DNA from: Bog-473 sp036489775
GTDB taxonomy: Bacteria > Actinomycetota > Acidimicrobiia > Acidimicrobiales > RAAP-2
Direction of reading: 5' to 3'
DNA length: 64,000 bases
Assembly (NCBI GenBank): GCA_036489775.1
Contig: DASXFC010000029.1
Location: 1 to 64,000 of the forward strand
Position numbers and translations under genes: made by a program. Positions 49,748 to 57,087 of the stretch are shown piece by piece. Below the pieces are notes generated by a model. It made no database searches, was not told the origin of the DNA, and saw only the letters and a list, made by a program, of their open reading frames with translations. Positions within the stretch are counted from its first letter, which is position 1; every line of letters begins with the position of its first letter.

Positions 49748-50341
49748 TTACTCGACTTCCTTGGTTGACGAGGAAACCAGCACGTCGTAGAAGGCGAGCA
49801 GCGCCGACGCACTGGGGGTGTCGTCGGGGTCGATCAGGTACTGGGTGATCAAGCCGTCGACCAGCGCCAAGATCAATGATCCCAGCGTCTCGGGGTCGAT
49901 GCCGATCTCGGCGAGTTGCGGACCGAGCGAGGTCGTGAGCATCTCGGCCGCGGCGGCTCGGGACTGGCGGTACTGCTCGGCGAACTGCGCCCGCAAGGCG
50001 GGGGTGTGTTCGGCCTGGGCCAGCGCCTCGAAGAAGGCGACGAGGAGCGGCCGGTTGTTCTCCATCAAGGCGTAGAACTGGGGAATGGCCTGGCGGAGGC
50101 GAGCGTCGAGGCCGGCGCCCTCCGAATCGATCACCAGGGGAGCGAAGCTGGCGATCCAATCGCGAAATCCTTCGGCGATTGCTTCGTTGAGGAGGACTTC
50201 CTTGGATCCGAAGTGGTACCCGATCGCCCCCAGACTCACGCCGGCGGCATTGGCCACATCGCGGGTGGTGGTGCGCGCGTAACCGATCTGTTCCAGGCAC
50301 TGGCGGGCACCTTTGAGGAGCGCCGCCCGGTTGTCGACGGG
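49748..50341 (-). CDS. TetR-family transcriptional regulator
   Basis: 197 residues from a GTG at 50341 (PVDNRAALLKGARQCLEQIG); the track-like extension beyond this reads through the promoter. HTH: ARTTTRDVANAAGVSLGAIGYHFGSKEVLLNEA. The C-terminal domain (DGLITQYLIDPDDTPSASAL) is of the common TetR_C type. It is divergent from the membrane-anchored protein and an imperfect 16-bp palindrome lies between the two starts. Ligand unknown; the carotenoid oxygenase gene is convergent and may not be a target. Confidence 0.88.
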   Translation of the reverse strand, partial: PVDNRAALLKGARQCLEQIGYARTTTRDVANAAGVSLGAIGYHFGSKEVLLNEAIAEGFRDWIASFAPLVIDSEGAGLDARLRQAIPQFYALMENNRPLLVAFFEALAQAEHTPALRAQFAEQYRQSRAAAAEMLTTSLGPQLAEIGIDPETLGSLILALVDGLITQYLIDPDDTPSASALLAFYDVLVSSSTKEVE

Positions 50342-50376
50342 CACTGCAACCAGGCTAGTCCCCTTGATCCGGCCTC

Positions 50377-50392
50377 TTGCACACGCGTACAA
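50377..50392. promoter_or_regulatory. Imperfect palindrome, candidate operator of the divergent TetR
   Basis: TTGCACACGCGTACAA matches its reverse complement at 12 of 16 positions and lies 10 bp before the 50402 start and 36 bp from the tetR start. This is the only symmetric element in the 60-bp intergenic region. Low strength. Confidence 0.35.
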
Positions 50393-50401
50393 TCGAAAGC
50401 G

Positions 50402-51220
50402 GTGCTTGCGTGGACCTGGATCCAAAACCACCGGTGGCTGAGCGTTCTCTTCCTCACCATCGTCGTAATCGGCACGGCCGGGGGAACCTGCTGGGCCGTC
50501 TTCTTCAGAACGGTCGCGTCGCCGGTCAGCCTGCGCGATGCATTGCGTCTGTACCGCAGCAACTCCTCGACGGCGGGTCTGACCGGTTCGTCAGAGGAGG
50601 TGCGTGGGGCCAGCCTGCTGGTGCCCGGGGTCTACAGCTACAAGACCACCGGCGGTGAGAGCCTGAGCCTGCTCGGAGCCGACCGTAGCTTCCCGGCCGA
50701 GACAGAAGTGATTGTGTCGAACAACGACAGGGCCTGTTCGACCATGGCGTGGGTGCCGATCGAGCAGCACACCGAGACCACGGTGGCCTGCCCCGGATCT
50801 CATCATTCGATCGTGGGCACTCAGTTCGTCACCCACGAAGAAATCTCCAACACCAACTCGACCACGGTCATCAACTGCCCGAACACGATGTACCTGGTGC
50901 CACCCATTGCGGTGCCGGGATCGCATTGGAGTGCCAGCTGTCGTCAGGTCAATCCGGCCGAGCCCGTCGAGGTGACGGGCCAGGTGCTGGCGTCAGCGCC
51001 GGTGGTCGTGGGTGGGGTCCCGGTGCCGGCCTACCACGTGCACCTGGTGATGACCTTCTCCGGCAGCGCGGACAACGGCACCTCACCGGTCGACTTCTGG
51101 TTCTCGATGTCCAGAGGGGTGCTCTTGAAGGAGCAGGAGACGGCGCAGATCTCCGAGGACGGCGTGCACTACACCGAGACGATGGGTGCGGTGCTCGAGT
51201 CCCTCACTCCGGCGTCCTGA
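50402..51220 (+). CDS. Membrane-anchored protein of unknown function
   Basis: 272 residues from a GTG. Residues about 5-35 (WIQNHRWLSVLFLTIVVIGT) form one transmembrane anchor, and the rest (about 235 residues) is extracytoplasmic, with a repeated Thr/Ser-rich strand pattern and four cysteines that could pair. Motifs such as SLRDALRLYRSNSSTAGLTG and DFWFSMSRGVLLKEQE resemble no family I know. It is divergent from the TetR gene and probably regulated by it, making a small regulator/membrane-protein module. Confidence 0.72.
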   Translation: MLAWTWIQNHRWLSVLFLTIVVIGTAGGTCWAVFFRTVASPVSLRDALRLYRSNSSTAGLTGSSEEVRGASLLVPGVYSYKTTGGESLSLLGADRSFPAETEVIVSNNDRACSTMAWVPIEQHTETTVACPGSHHSIVGTQFVTHEEISNTNSTTVINCPNTMYLVPPIAVPGSHWSASCRQVNPAEPVEVTGQVLASAPVVVGGVPVPAYHVHLVMTFSGSADNGTSPVDFWFSMSRGVLLKEQETAQISEDGVHYTETMGAVLESLTPAS

Positions 51221-51584
51221 ACTCCTCCATGGCCTGGCTGCCCAACTTCTTGGGTGCGATCAGGCAGTAGCTCTCGACGATGAGTTCGGTGACCTCGCCC
51301 CAGTCGATCGACGACGGCTTGGTGAGCATGACTCCCACCCAACCTTTGGGTCCCACGTACTTGGGCACGAAGTAACGAGCGGGATCCTGCGCGACCAGAG
51401 CCTGCTGGACGCCCCGGTCGCCCTTCATGGTCATGGACGTGGCGTCTTCACTGGTCATGACGAACAACTTGTCGCGGACACGGAAGGCGGGCGAAGTGTG
51501 GCCCCCGAATGGTTGCTCGACCGCTTCGGGCAACGACAAGCAGATCAGGCGGATGCGCTCGATAGGGGGGCGAGGGCCAGCCAT
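51204..51584 (-). CDS. MmcQ/YjbR-family protein
   Basis: 126 residues. The MmcQ/YjbR fold is recognised from SLPEAVEQPFGGHTSPAFRVRDKLFVM and VGPKGWVGVMLTKPSSIDWGEVTELIVESY, a double-wing domain like those of CyaY-like/DNA-binding proteins. Some members sit next to xenobiotic genes; function is unknown. It is the last gene of the eight-gene minus-strand cluster, 33 bp after the di-iron gene. The stop overlaps the opposing 50402 gene by 17 bp at its end. Confidence 0.85.
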   Translation of the reverse strand: MAGPRPPIERIRLICLSLPEAVEQPFGGHTSPAFRVRDKLFVMTSEDATSMTMKGDRGVQQALVAQDPARYFVPKYVGPKGWVGVMLTKPSSIDWGEVTELIVESYCLIAPKKLGSQAMEEFRTPE

Positions 51585-51617
51585 GACTGAGTCGGGAGGG
51601 AAAGGGGTGGTGTCCGC

Positions 51618-52769
51618 CTACACCGATTCGACCGAAGCCGATGCGGTGTCACCCGAGGTGGCGGCGGCAGCCCGGTCGGCGGCCACCGCGTCGTAGGTCT
51701 CGTAATCAGAACCGGTGTCGTCGGCGAACTCGAACTCGAGCAGGCCGGCCTCGCCCCATTTCTGGCGGAGATAGCCGTTGTTGGCATCGAGCAGGCCGAG
51801 CTTGCGCGTGTTGGGCACCAGCTTGGCGAAAAAGCCCCGGGCGAACCCGGCCGCCGGGTTCACCTTGGTCTTCATGGCCGCCTCGATGATGAAGGGCATC
51901 ACGGCTTCACCGTCGAGCCCCATGCGCTCCCAGACCTCGGGTGTGGTGGCCCGGGCCCGGGAGTTGAGCGTGGCGTCGAGCATGAAGTCCTGGCGTTCCT
52001 TGAGCTCGGCCTGGCTCATATCGGCGTAGTACTCGCTCAGGGTGAGCACCCCGAAGGCCACGTGGCGGGCCTCGTCGGACATGACGTAGCGCAGGAGTTT
52101 TTTGAGCAGGGGCTCGTTGGTGCGGCGGAGCATGTCGCCGAACGCGGCCAGCGCCAGTGACTCGATGACGATCTGCATGCCGAGGTAGGCGATGTCCCAG
52201 CGGCTGTCCTCGAGCAGCGACCAGATCTGCGCCTTGAGGAAGGGCGACATGGGATAGGCGTCGCCCAGCTTGGTCGAGAGGTACTTGGCGAAGACTTCGG
52301 TGTGGCGCGCCTCGTCCATGGTCTGGGTCGAGGCGTAGTACTTGGCGTCGATCCAGGGCACGGTTTCGACGATCTTGGCTGCCGTCATCATGGCGCCCTG
52401 CTCGCCGTGCATGAACTGGCTCAGGTTGGCCTTGAAGAACTCGATGCCGAGCTGGCTGTACTCCTTCTCGCTCCACTTGCTCATGGGAGACCCGGGCGCC
52501 GCCCCGGCGGCCCGGGCCAGCTTGAGGATGGGCGAGTCCTGCTCGGCCACGAGCTTCTCAGGATCGACGGGGGTGGCCCAGTCCAGCTCGGTGACCGAGT
52601 TCCACTGGGAGCCCATGGCCTTGTTGTAGAGCGTGACCAGCTGGCCGCGGTCCCGGTCGTAGTCCCACAAGAAAAGCCGATCGGCGTTGTCTTTGATGAC
52701 GTGGATCGACTCGTCCATCTCCTCCGCACTCGGCGGAGCTGGAACGTCCGGATTGCCCGTGAAGGTCAT
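51618..52769 (-). CDS. Ferritin-like di-iron protein (4Glu/2His), probable oxygenase
   Basis: 383 residues from the ATG at 52769. A full non-haem di-iron ligand set of the ribonucleotide-reductase-R2/ferritin-like fold is present: Glu123 (FMHGEQGAM), Glu153 and His156 (MDEARHTEVF), Glu203 (VIESLALAA), Glu233 and His236 (SDEARHVAFG). The double DEARH motif is very clear. Such proteins include AurF-like N-oxygenases, R2-like ligand-binding oxidases and acyl desaturases. It follows the SDR gene by 29 bp within a cluster of acyl-CoA genes, which suggests it hydroxylates or desaturates the same substrate. No ferredoxin is encoded next to it. Confidence 0.85.
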   Translation of the reverse strand: MTFTGNPDVPAPPSAEEMDESIHVIKDNADRLFLWDYDRDRGQLVTLYNKAMGSQWNSVTELDWATPVDPEKLVAEQDSPILKLARAAGAAPGSPMSKWSEKEYSQLGIEFFKANLSQFMHGEQGAMMTAAKIVETVPWIDAKYYASTQTMDEARHTEVFAKYLSTKLGDAYPMSPFLKAQIWSLLEDSRWDIAYLGMQIVIESLALAAFGDMLRRTNEPLLKKLLRYVMSDEARHVAFGVLTLSEYYADMSQAELKERQDFMLDATLNSRARATTPEVWERMGLDGEAVMPFIIEAAMKTKVNPAAGFARGFFAKLVPNTRKLGLLDANNGYLRQKWGEAGLLEFEFADDTGSDYETYDAVAADRAAAATSGDTASASVESV

Positions 52770-52798
52770 GACCTGCCCCCTACTTTGATTGTGCCGGG

Positions 52799-53710
52799 TT
52801 AGCGGCGCCCGCCCATATTCGCATTCGGGGCCGCCTTGGCCACGAGATCCGGGACAATCTTGCCCAGCTCGGACGGCTCCCAGCGGTCGTTCTTGTTGGC
52901 GCCCGGCCCGGCCACCCAACCCTCGGCCACCGAGATGTTGCCGCCCTGGACGTTGAAGACCCGGCCGGTGATGTCCTTGGATTCGGGGCTGCCCAGCCAG
53001 ACGACGATCGGAGCGATGTTGGCCGGGGAGAGGGCGTCGAACTCCTCTGGCTTGAGATCGGCGGTGGCGGCGCCCATGCCCAGGTTCTCGGTCATGCGGG
53101 TCAGGGCGGCCGGAGCGATGGCGTTGACGGTGACCCCGTAGCGACCGAGCTCCATGGCGTCGATGATGGTCATGGCGGCGATGCCGGCCTTGGCGGCGCC
53201 GTAGTTGGTCTGCCCCACGTTGCCGTAGATGCCCGACGGCGAGGTGGTGTTGATGATGCGGGCGTCGTTGGTCTCGCCGGCCTTGGTGCGGTTGCGCCAG
53301 TACTCGACGGCGTGGCGGGTGGGGGCGAAGGTGCCGCGCAGGTGGACCCGGATGACGGCGTCGAACTCGTCGATGGTCATATTGACCAGCATGCGGTCAC
53401 GCAGGATGCCGGCGTTGTTGACCAGGACGTCGATGGTGCCGAATGAGTCGATGGCCGCCTGGATCAAGCGGCCGGCTCCGTCCCAGTCGCTGACGTCGTC
53501 GCCGTTGGCCACAGCTTCCCCGCCACCGGCCCGGATCTCGTCGACGACTTCGCCGGCCGGGCCGGTCGAGGAACCCGAACCGTCCACGTCCGCGCCGAGG
53601 TCGTTGACGACGATCTTGGCGCCTTCGGCCGCGAAAAGGAGGGCGTGCTCGCGCCCGATGCCCCGACCTGCGCCGGTGATGACGACGACCCGTCCGTCAT
53701 TGATGCCCAC
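52799..53710 (-). CDS. SDR-type hydroxyacyl-CoA dehydrogenase (MFE-2-like)
   Basis: 303 residues from a GTG with AAGGAGAAGG upstream. NAD motif TGAGRGIG (12-19), NDLGADVDG marks the NAD-selective acidic loop of MFE-2-type enzymes, NNAG and the serine-YGAAKAG tyrosine site follow, and VNAIAPAALTRMTE plus the C-terminal extension to 303 match D-3-hydroxyacyl-CoA dehydrogenase domains of peroxisomal multifunctional enzyme 2, here without the MaoC hydratase or SCP2 domains. It would oxidise the 3-hydroxyacyl-CoA to the 3-oxo form. Downstream of the ligase (31 bp) and upstream of the di-iron gene (29 bp). Confidence 0.88.
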   Translation of the reverse strand: MGINDGRVVVITGAGRGIGREHALLFAAEGAKIVVNDLGADVDGSGSSTGPAGEVVDEIRAGGGEAVANGDDVSDWDGAGRLIQAAIDSFGTIDVLVNNAGILRDRMLVNMTIDEFDAVIRVHLRGTFAPTRHAVEYWRNRTKAGETNDARIINTTSPSGIYGNVGQTNYGAAKAGIAAMTIIDAMELGRYGVTVNAIAPAALTRMTENLGMGAATADLKPEEFDALSPANIAPIVVWLGSPESKDITGRVFNVQGGNISVAEGWVAGPGANKNDRWEPSELGKIVPDLVAKAAPNANMGGRR

Positions 53711-53741
53711 GATGTTCCTTCTCCTTGTACTCGGTGTGTGG

Positions 53742-55337
53742 TTACTGGGACTGCGAATCCGACTGCGCCTGCATGGCGGCCCGGTACTGGTCCCGCAGCT
53801 TGCGCTTGAAGATCTTGCCCGTATCCTCGCGCGGCAGTTCGGCGACGAAATCTACGGTGCGGGGGCACTTGTAGTGGGCCAGGTGCTCCCGGCAGAACGA
53901 GATGAGCTCCTGGGCCAACTCGGGTGAGGCCTCGGTGCCGGGGGCCAGCTGGACCACGGCCTTGACCGCTTCGCCCCATTCCTCATCTGGGACGCCGATG
54001 GTCGCCACATCGCCCACTGCGGGGTGCTCGAGGAGGACGGCGTCGACTTCGGCCGGGTAGATGTTGACCCCGCCGGAGATGATCAGGTTGGCGGTGCGGT
54101 CGGTCAAGAACAAGAACCCGTCGTCATCCATGTAGCCCATGTCGCCCAGGGTGAAGTAGTCGCCCTGGAAGGCGCCGGCCGTCTTGTCAGGATCGCCGAA
54201 GTAGTCGAACTTTGTTCCTGACGGCGAGTGCAGATAGACCAGGCCGATCTCGCCGGGCTGGGCCTCGGCGCTGCCGTGCTCGGTCATGACCTTGACCAGT
54301 TCGGGGACCATCGGCCGCCCGACGGTGCCGGGGTGTTCGAGCCATGTCTTGGAATCGACCAAGGTACCCAGGCCCTCGGTGGCGGCGTAGTACTCGGTGA
54401 TGATGGGGCCGAACCACTCGATGATGCGCTGCTTTACCTGGACGGGGCAGGGAGCGGCGCCGTGGATCACGTAGCGCAGGGAGGAGATGTCGAACTTGGC
54501 CTTCACGTCGTCGGGCAGGGCCAACAGACGGTGGAACATGGTCGGGACCATGTGCGAGTGGGTGATGCCGTGATGCTCGATGAGGCGCAGGGTCTCCCCG
54601 GGCTCCCACTTCTCCATGATCACCAGCGGGACGCCGTAAATGGTCGGGACGGCGACGGAGAAGGCGAGCGGGGCGGCGTGGTAGAGGGGACCGGTGACCA
54701 GATGGGCATCGAGGCTGTTGGCCCAGTCCTCGTTGTAGCCACAGAAGTTGATGACGGCGAGGGCTGAGGTGGGGGTGGTGTCGCGGTGCACGCCCTTGGG
54801 ACGGCCGGTCGTGCCCGACGTGTAGAGCATCTGGGTGCCGAGCATGGCGTCGTCGATGTCGCTGCCCTCTTCGGCCGAGATGACGTCGGAGTACTTCTCA
54901 AAACCGGGCACGAAGGCACCCACCATGATGCGGACGAGGTCTTGGCCACCGCCTTTGGCGGCGTCGGCGGCCCGGTCGGCCATCTCGGCTGAGCAGACGA
55001 AGGCCTTGGCCTGGCAGTTGTTGATGATGTAGGCGGCCTCTTCGCCGGTGAGGTGCCAGTTGATCGGGGTGAGGCGCAGACCGGCCCGATTGGTGGCGTT
55101 GAGGACCTCGATGAACTCGGGGCGGTTGGTGCACATGATGGCGACGGCGTCGCCGGGCTGAAGTTGGCGGCGACGCAGCGCTCGGACCAGGCGGTTGATG
55201 TTGGTGTTGAGCTCGTCGAAGGTGCGGTCGCCGAACTCGGTGAATAGGGCGGTGCGGTCGGGGATGCGCTCGGCCCAGTAGGCGTGCAGCATGCCCTGGG
55301 CGGCGGCAGTCCGCTTGTCGCTCTCCTCGTACTTCAT
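53742..55337 (-). CDS. Long/branched-chain acyl-CoA synthetase (AMP-binding)
   Basis: 531 residues of the ANL superfamily. The phosphate loop is MLYTSGTTGRPKGVH (about 171-185), the A5 core ITEYYAATEGLG, A7 LGDMGYMDDDGFLFLTDR and the hinge DRTANLIISGGVNIYPAEVD; the A10 lysine is in REDTGKIFKRKL (Lys near 510). It activates a free acid to its CoA thioester, feeding the acyl-CoA dehydrogenase encoded 1.8 kb upstream. The long-chain or steroid-acid FadD type seems likeliest from length and neighbours. Confidence 0.9.
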   Translation of the reverse strand: MKYEESDKRTAAAQGMLHAYWAERIPDRTALFTEFGDRTFDELNTNINRLVRALRRRQLQPGDAVAIMCTNRPEFIEVLNATNRAGLRLTPINWHLTGEEAAYIINNCQAKAFVCSAEMADRAADAAKGGGQDLVRIMVGAFVPGFEKYSDVISAEEGSDIDDAMLGTQMLYTSGTTGRPKGVHRDTTPTSALAVINFCGYNEDWANSLDAHLVTGPLYHAAPLAFSVAVPTIYGVPLVIMEKWEPGETLRLIEHHGITHSHMVPTMFHRLLALPDDVKAKFDISSLRYVIHGAAPCPVQVKQRIIEWFGPIITEYYAATEGLGTLVDSKTWLEHPGTVGRPMVPELVKVMTEHGSAEAQPGEIGLVYLHSPSGTKFDYFGDPDKTAGAFQGDYFTLGDMGYMDDDGFLFLTDRTANLIISGGVNIYPAEVDAVLLEHPAVGDVATIGVPDEEWGEAVKAVVQLAPGTEASPELAQELISFCREHLAHYKCPRTVDFVAELPREDTGKIFKRKLRDQYRAAMQAQSDSQSQ

Positions 55338-55384
55338 CGCCCCACCCCCTATGTGCTGATGACGTTTGCTGATGCTGGTGTTCG

Positions 55385-55885
55385 TCAGGCTGGTGTGAAA
55401 AGTGGCAGTTGCCGGCCGTCAGACAATGGCTCCCAGGTCACGGTGACCGCCATTCCGATCTTCACCTGGTCGGGCGGGCAGCCGATCACGTTGGTCAGCA
55501 TGCGGACTCCCTCTTCGAGCTCGACCAGGGCGACGACATAGGGCTGACCGTCGGAGAAGGTGGCGCCGGTGGCCTTGGGGTTCTGCTCGACCGTGTAGGA
55601 GTACACGGTGGCTTTTCCTGAGGCGGTCCTCCACTCGAGGCCTTCGCCGGTGCCCACGCTGGCCGAACCGGCGCCGCAGCCGGGGCAGAAGGCACGCGGG
55701 TAGAAGATGCCCTTGTCACAGGCGAGACACCACTGGACCAGGAGGGTGCCGGACCGGGTGGCTTCCCAGAACTCCTCGCTGTCGGCGCCGATTGGGGGTT
55801 CCATCATCCGGGACTTCGGAGCGGGGACGGCGGGGACGGCGGGGACGGCGGGGACGTCGGCGTCGGTCGTCGTGTCGTCGGCCAT
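55385..55885 (-). CDS. DUF35 OB-fold protein, partner of the Ltp2-like aldolase
   Basis: 166 residues; its ATG shares one base with the preceding stop (TGATG), so the two products are coupled. The zinc ribbon is WCLACDKGIFYPRAFCPGCGAG (about 51-72), then the OB domain ATVYSYTVEQNPKATG. In steroid-degrading actinobacteria the DUF35 domain of ChsH2 binds Ltp2 and is required for its aldolase activity. Here DUF35 stands alone; it is too short to include the MaoC hydratase half. The N-terminus has a (VPA)n repeat produced by four tandem 9-bp units (separate entry). Confidence 0.88.
   Translation of the reverse strand: MADDTTTDADVPAVPAVPAVPAPKSRMMEPPIGADSEEFWEATRSGTLLVQWCLACDKGIFYPRAFCPGCGAGSASVGTGEGLEWRTASGKATVYSYTVEQNPKATGATFSDGQPYVVALVELEEGVRMLTNVIGCPPDQVKIGMAVTVTWEPLSDGRQLPLFTPA
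55821..55856. repeat. Four tandem copies of GCGGGGACG
   Basis: Perfect 9-bp tandem repeats encoding the Val-Pro-Ala repeats of the DUF35 protein's N-terminus on the minus strand. Unit length keeps frame, so copy-number change would only alter the linker. Confidence 0.9.
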
Positions 55886-57054
55886 CAGAGCGTGGCCTCA
55901 GTGCCTAGGACGGCGGTGGACATGCAGGACAGGACCATGCCTGAGCCGTGGGCGACGGCGATGTTTGCGCCGGGGACCTGTCGGGCTTCCCCTTCGCCCC
56001 GGAGCTGGCGCACCGCCTCGGTGATGAGGAACATGCCGTACATGCCGGGGTGAGTGAAGGAGAGACCGCCGCCATTGGTATTCATGGCGAGCGGGCCTCG
56101 GCCCGGGCCGAGCTTGCCGTCTTCCACGAAGGGGCCACCCTCGCCCTTGGCGCAGAAGCCGAGATCCTCGAGGTGGAGCAGGGCGGTGATGGTGAAGCTG
56201 TCATAGCCCATCAGGACGTCGACCTCCGCGGGGGTGATGCCGGCAATGGCAAAGGCCTTCGGTCCGCTGACGGCACCCGGCGTGACAGTCAGGTCGGGCA
56301 TCTGGGTGATCATCATGTGGTCGTGGCAGGTGGCCGCACCCAGGACGTAGATGGGTGCTTTCTTTAATGATTTGGCCCGCTCGGCGCTGGTCATGACGAA
56401 GGCGCCGGCGCCGTCGGTGACCAGGCAGCAGTCGAGGAGGTGGAGTGGGGTGGTCTGCAGGGGAGAGGCCAGGACGTCGTCGATGGTGATGGGGTCCTGG
56501 TATCTGGCCCGCGGATTGAGGGAGGCCCATTCCCGGGTGGACACGGCGATCTGGGCCAGCTGCTCGGATGTGGTGCCGAATTGGTGCATGTGGCGGGTGG
56601 CGGCGAGGGCGTAGGGACCCATCGGCATGCGCATGGCGTAGGGGAACTCCCACTCGGCCATGGGGTTGGGGCCCTGGGGGAAGCGACGCATGGTGTTGCG
56701 CTTGCGGGTGCGATCGCTACGGGGGGTGGAGGCATAGACGCTGATGACGACGTCGCAGACGCCGGAGGCGATGGCGGAGGCAGCGTGCTCGAGGTGGACC
56801 TCGTAACTGGATCCCCCCGTCATGGTGGAGTCGGTGAAGGTGGGGTGGATATCCAGGTACTCGGCGAAAGCCATCGACGACTCGGCATGGCAGACGCCAT
56901 CCACGTCGGCCAGGGTGAGGCCGGCGTCCTCCAGGGCGGCCAGGACCATTTTCGTTTCGAGGGCCCGACCGGTCAGGTCCAGCTCACCGGTGGGCGAGAC
57001 GTCGTCCGCCACTCCCACGATGGCCGCCGCGCCGCGCAAGGTCCGATCCGACAC
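55885..57054 (-). CDS. Thiolase-fold protein lacking the catalytic Cys; Ltp2-like retro-aldolase
   Basis: 389 residues of the SCP2-type thiolase superfamily. Where true thiolases have the nucleophilic Cys (NACATG in the window's other copy), this one reads TMTGGSSYEVHLEHA (near 77-91), with no cysteine. Two conserved tyrosines are kept in the C-terminal half, Tyr284 (LMGYDSFTIT) and Tyr339 (FTHPGMYGMF). This combination is that of Ltp2, the steroid side-chain aldolase that uses tyrosines and needs a DUF35 partner. The reaction would be retro-aldol cleavage of a 3-hydroxyacyl-CoA with a tertiary alcohol. The DUF35 partner gene overlaps its stop. The exact substrate is unknown. Confidence 0.82.
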   Translation of the reverse strand: MSDRTLRGAAAIVGVADDVSPTGELDLTGRALETKMVLAALEDAGLTLADVDGVCHAESSMAFAEYLDIHPTFTDSTMTGGSSYEVHLEHAASAIASGVCDVVISVYASTPRSDRTRKRNTMRRFPQGPNPMAEWEFPYAMRMPMGPYALAATRHMHQFGTTSEQLAQIAVSTREWASLNPRARYQDPITIDDVLASPLQTTPLHLLDCCLVTDGAGAFVMTSAERAKSLKKAPIYVLGAATCHDHMMITQMPDLTVTPGAVSGPKAFAIAGITPAEVDVLMGYDSFTITALLHLEDLGFCAKGEGGPFVEDGKLGPGRGPLAMNTNGGGLSFTHPGMYGMFLITEAVRQLRGEGEARQVPGANIAVAHGSGMVLSCMSTAVLGTEATL

Positions 57055-57087
57055 GCTCTCCTCGTTCTCCCTGGCTGGGACTGGCCG

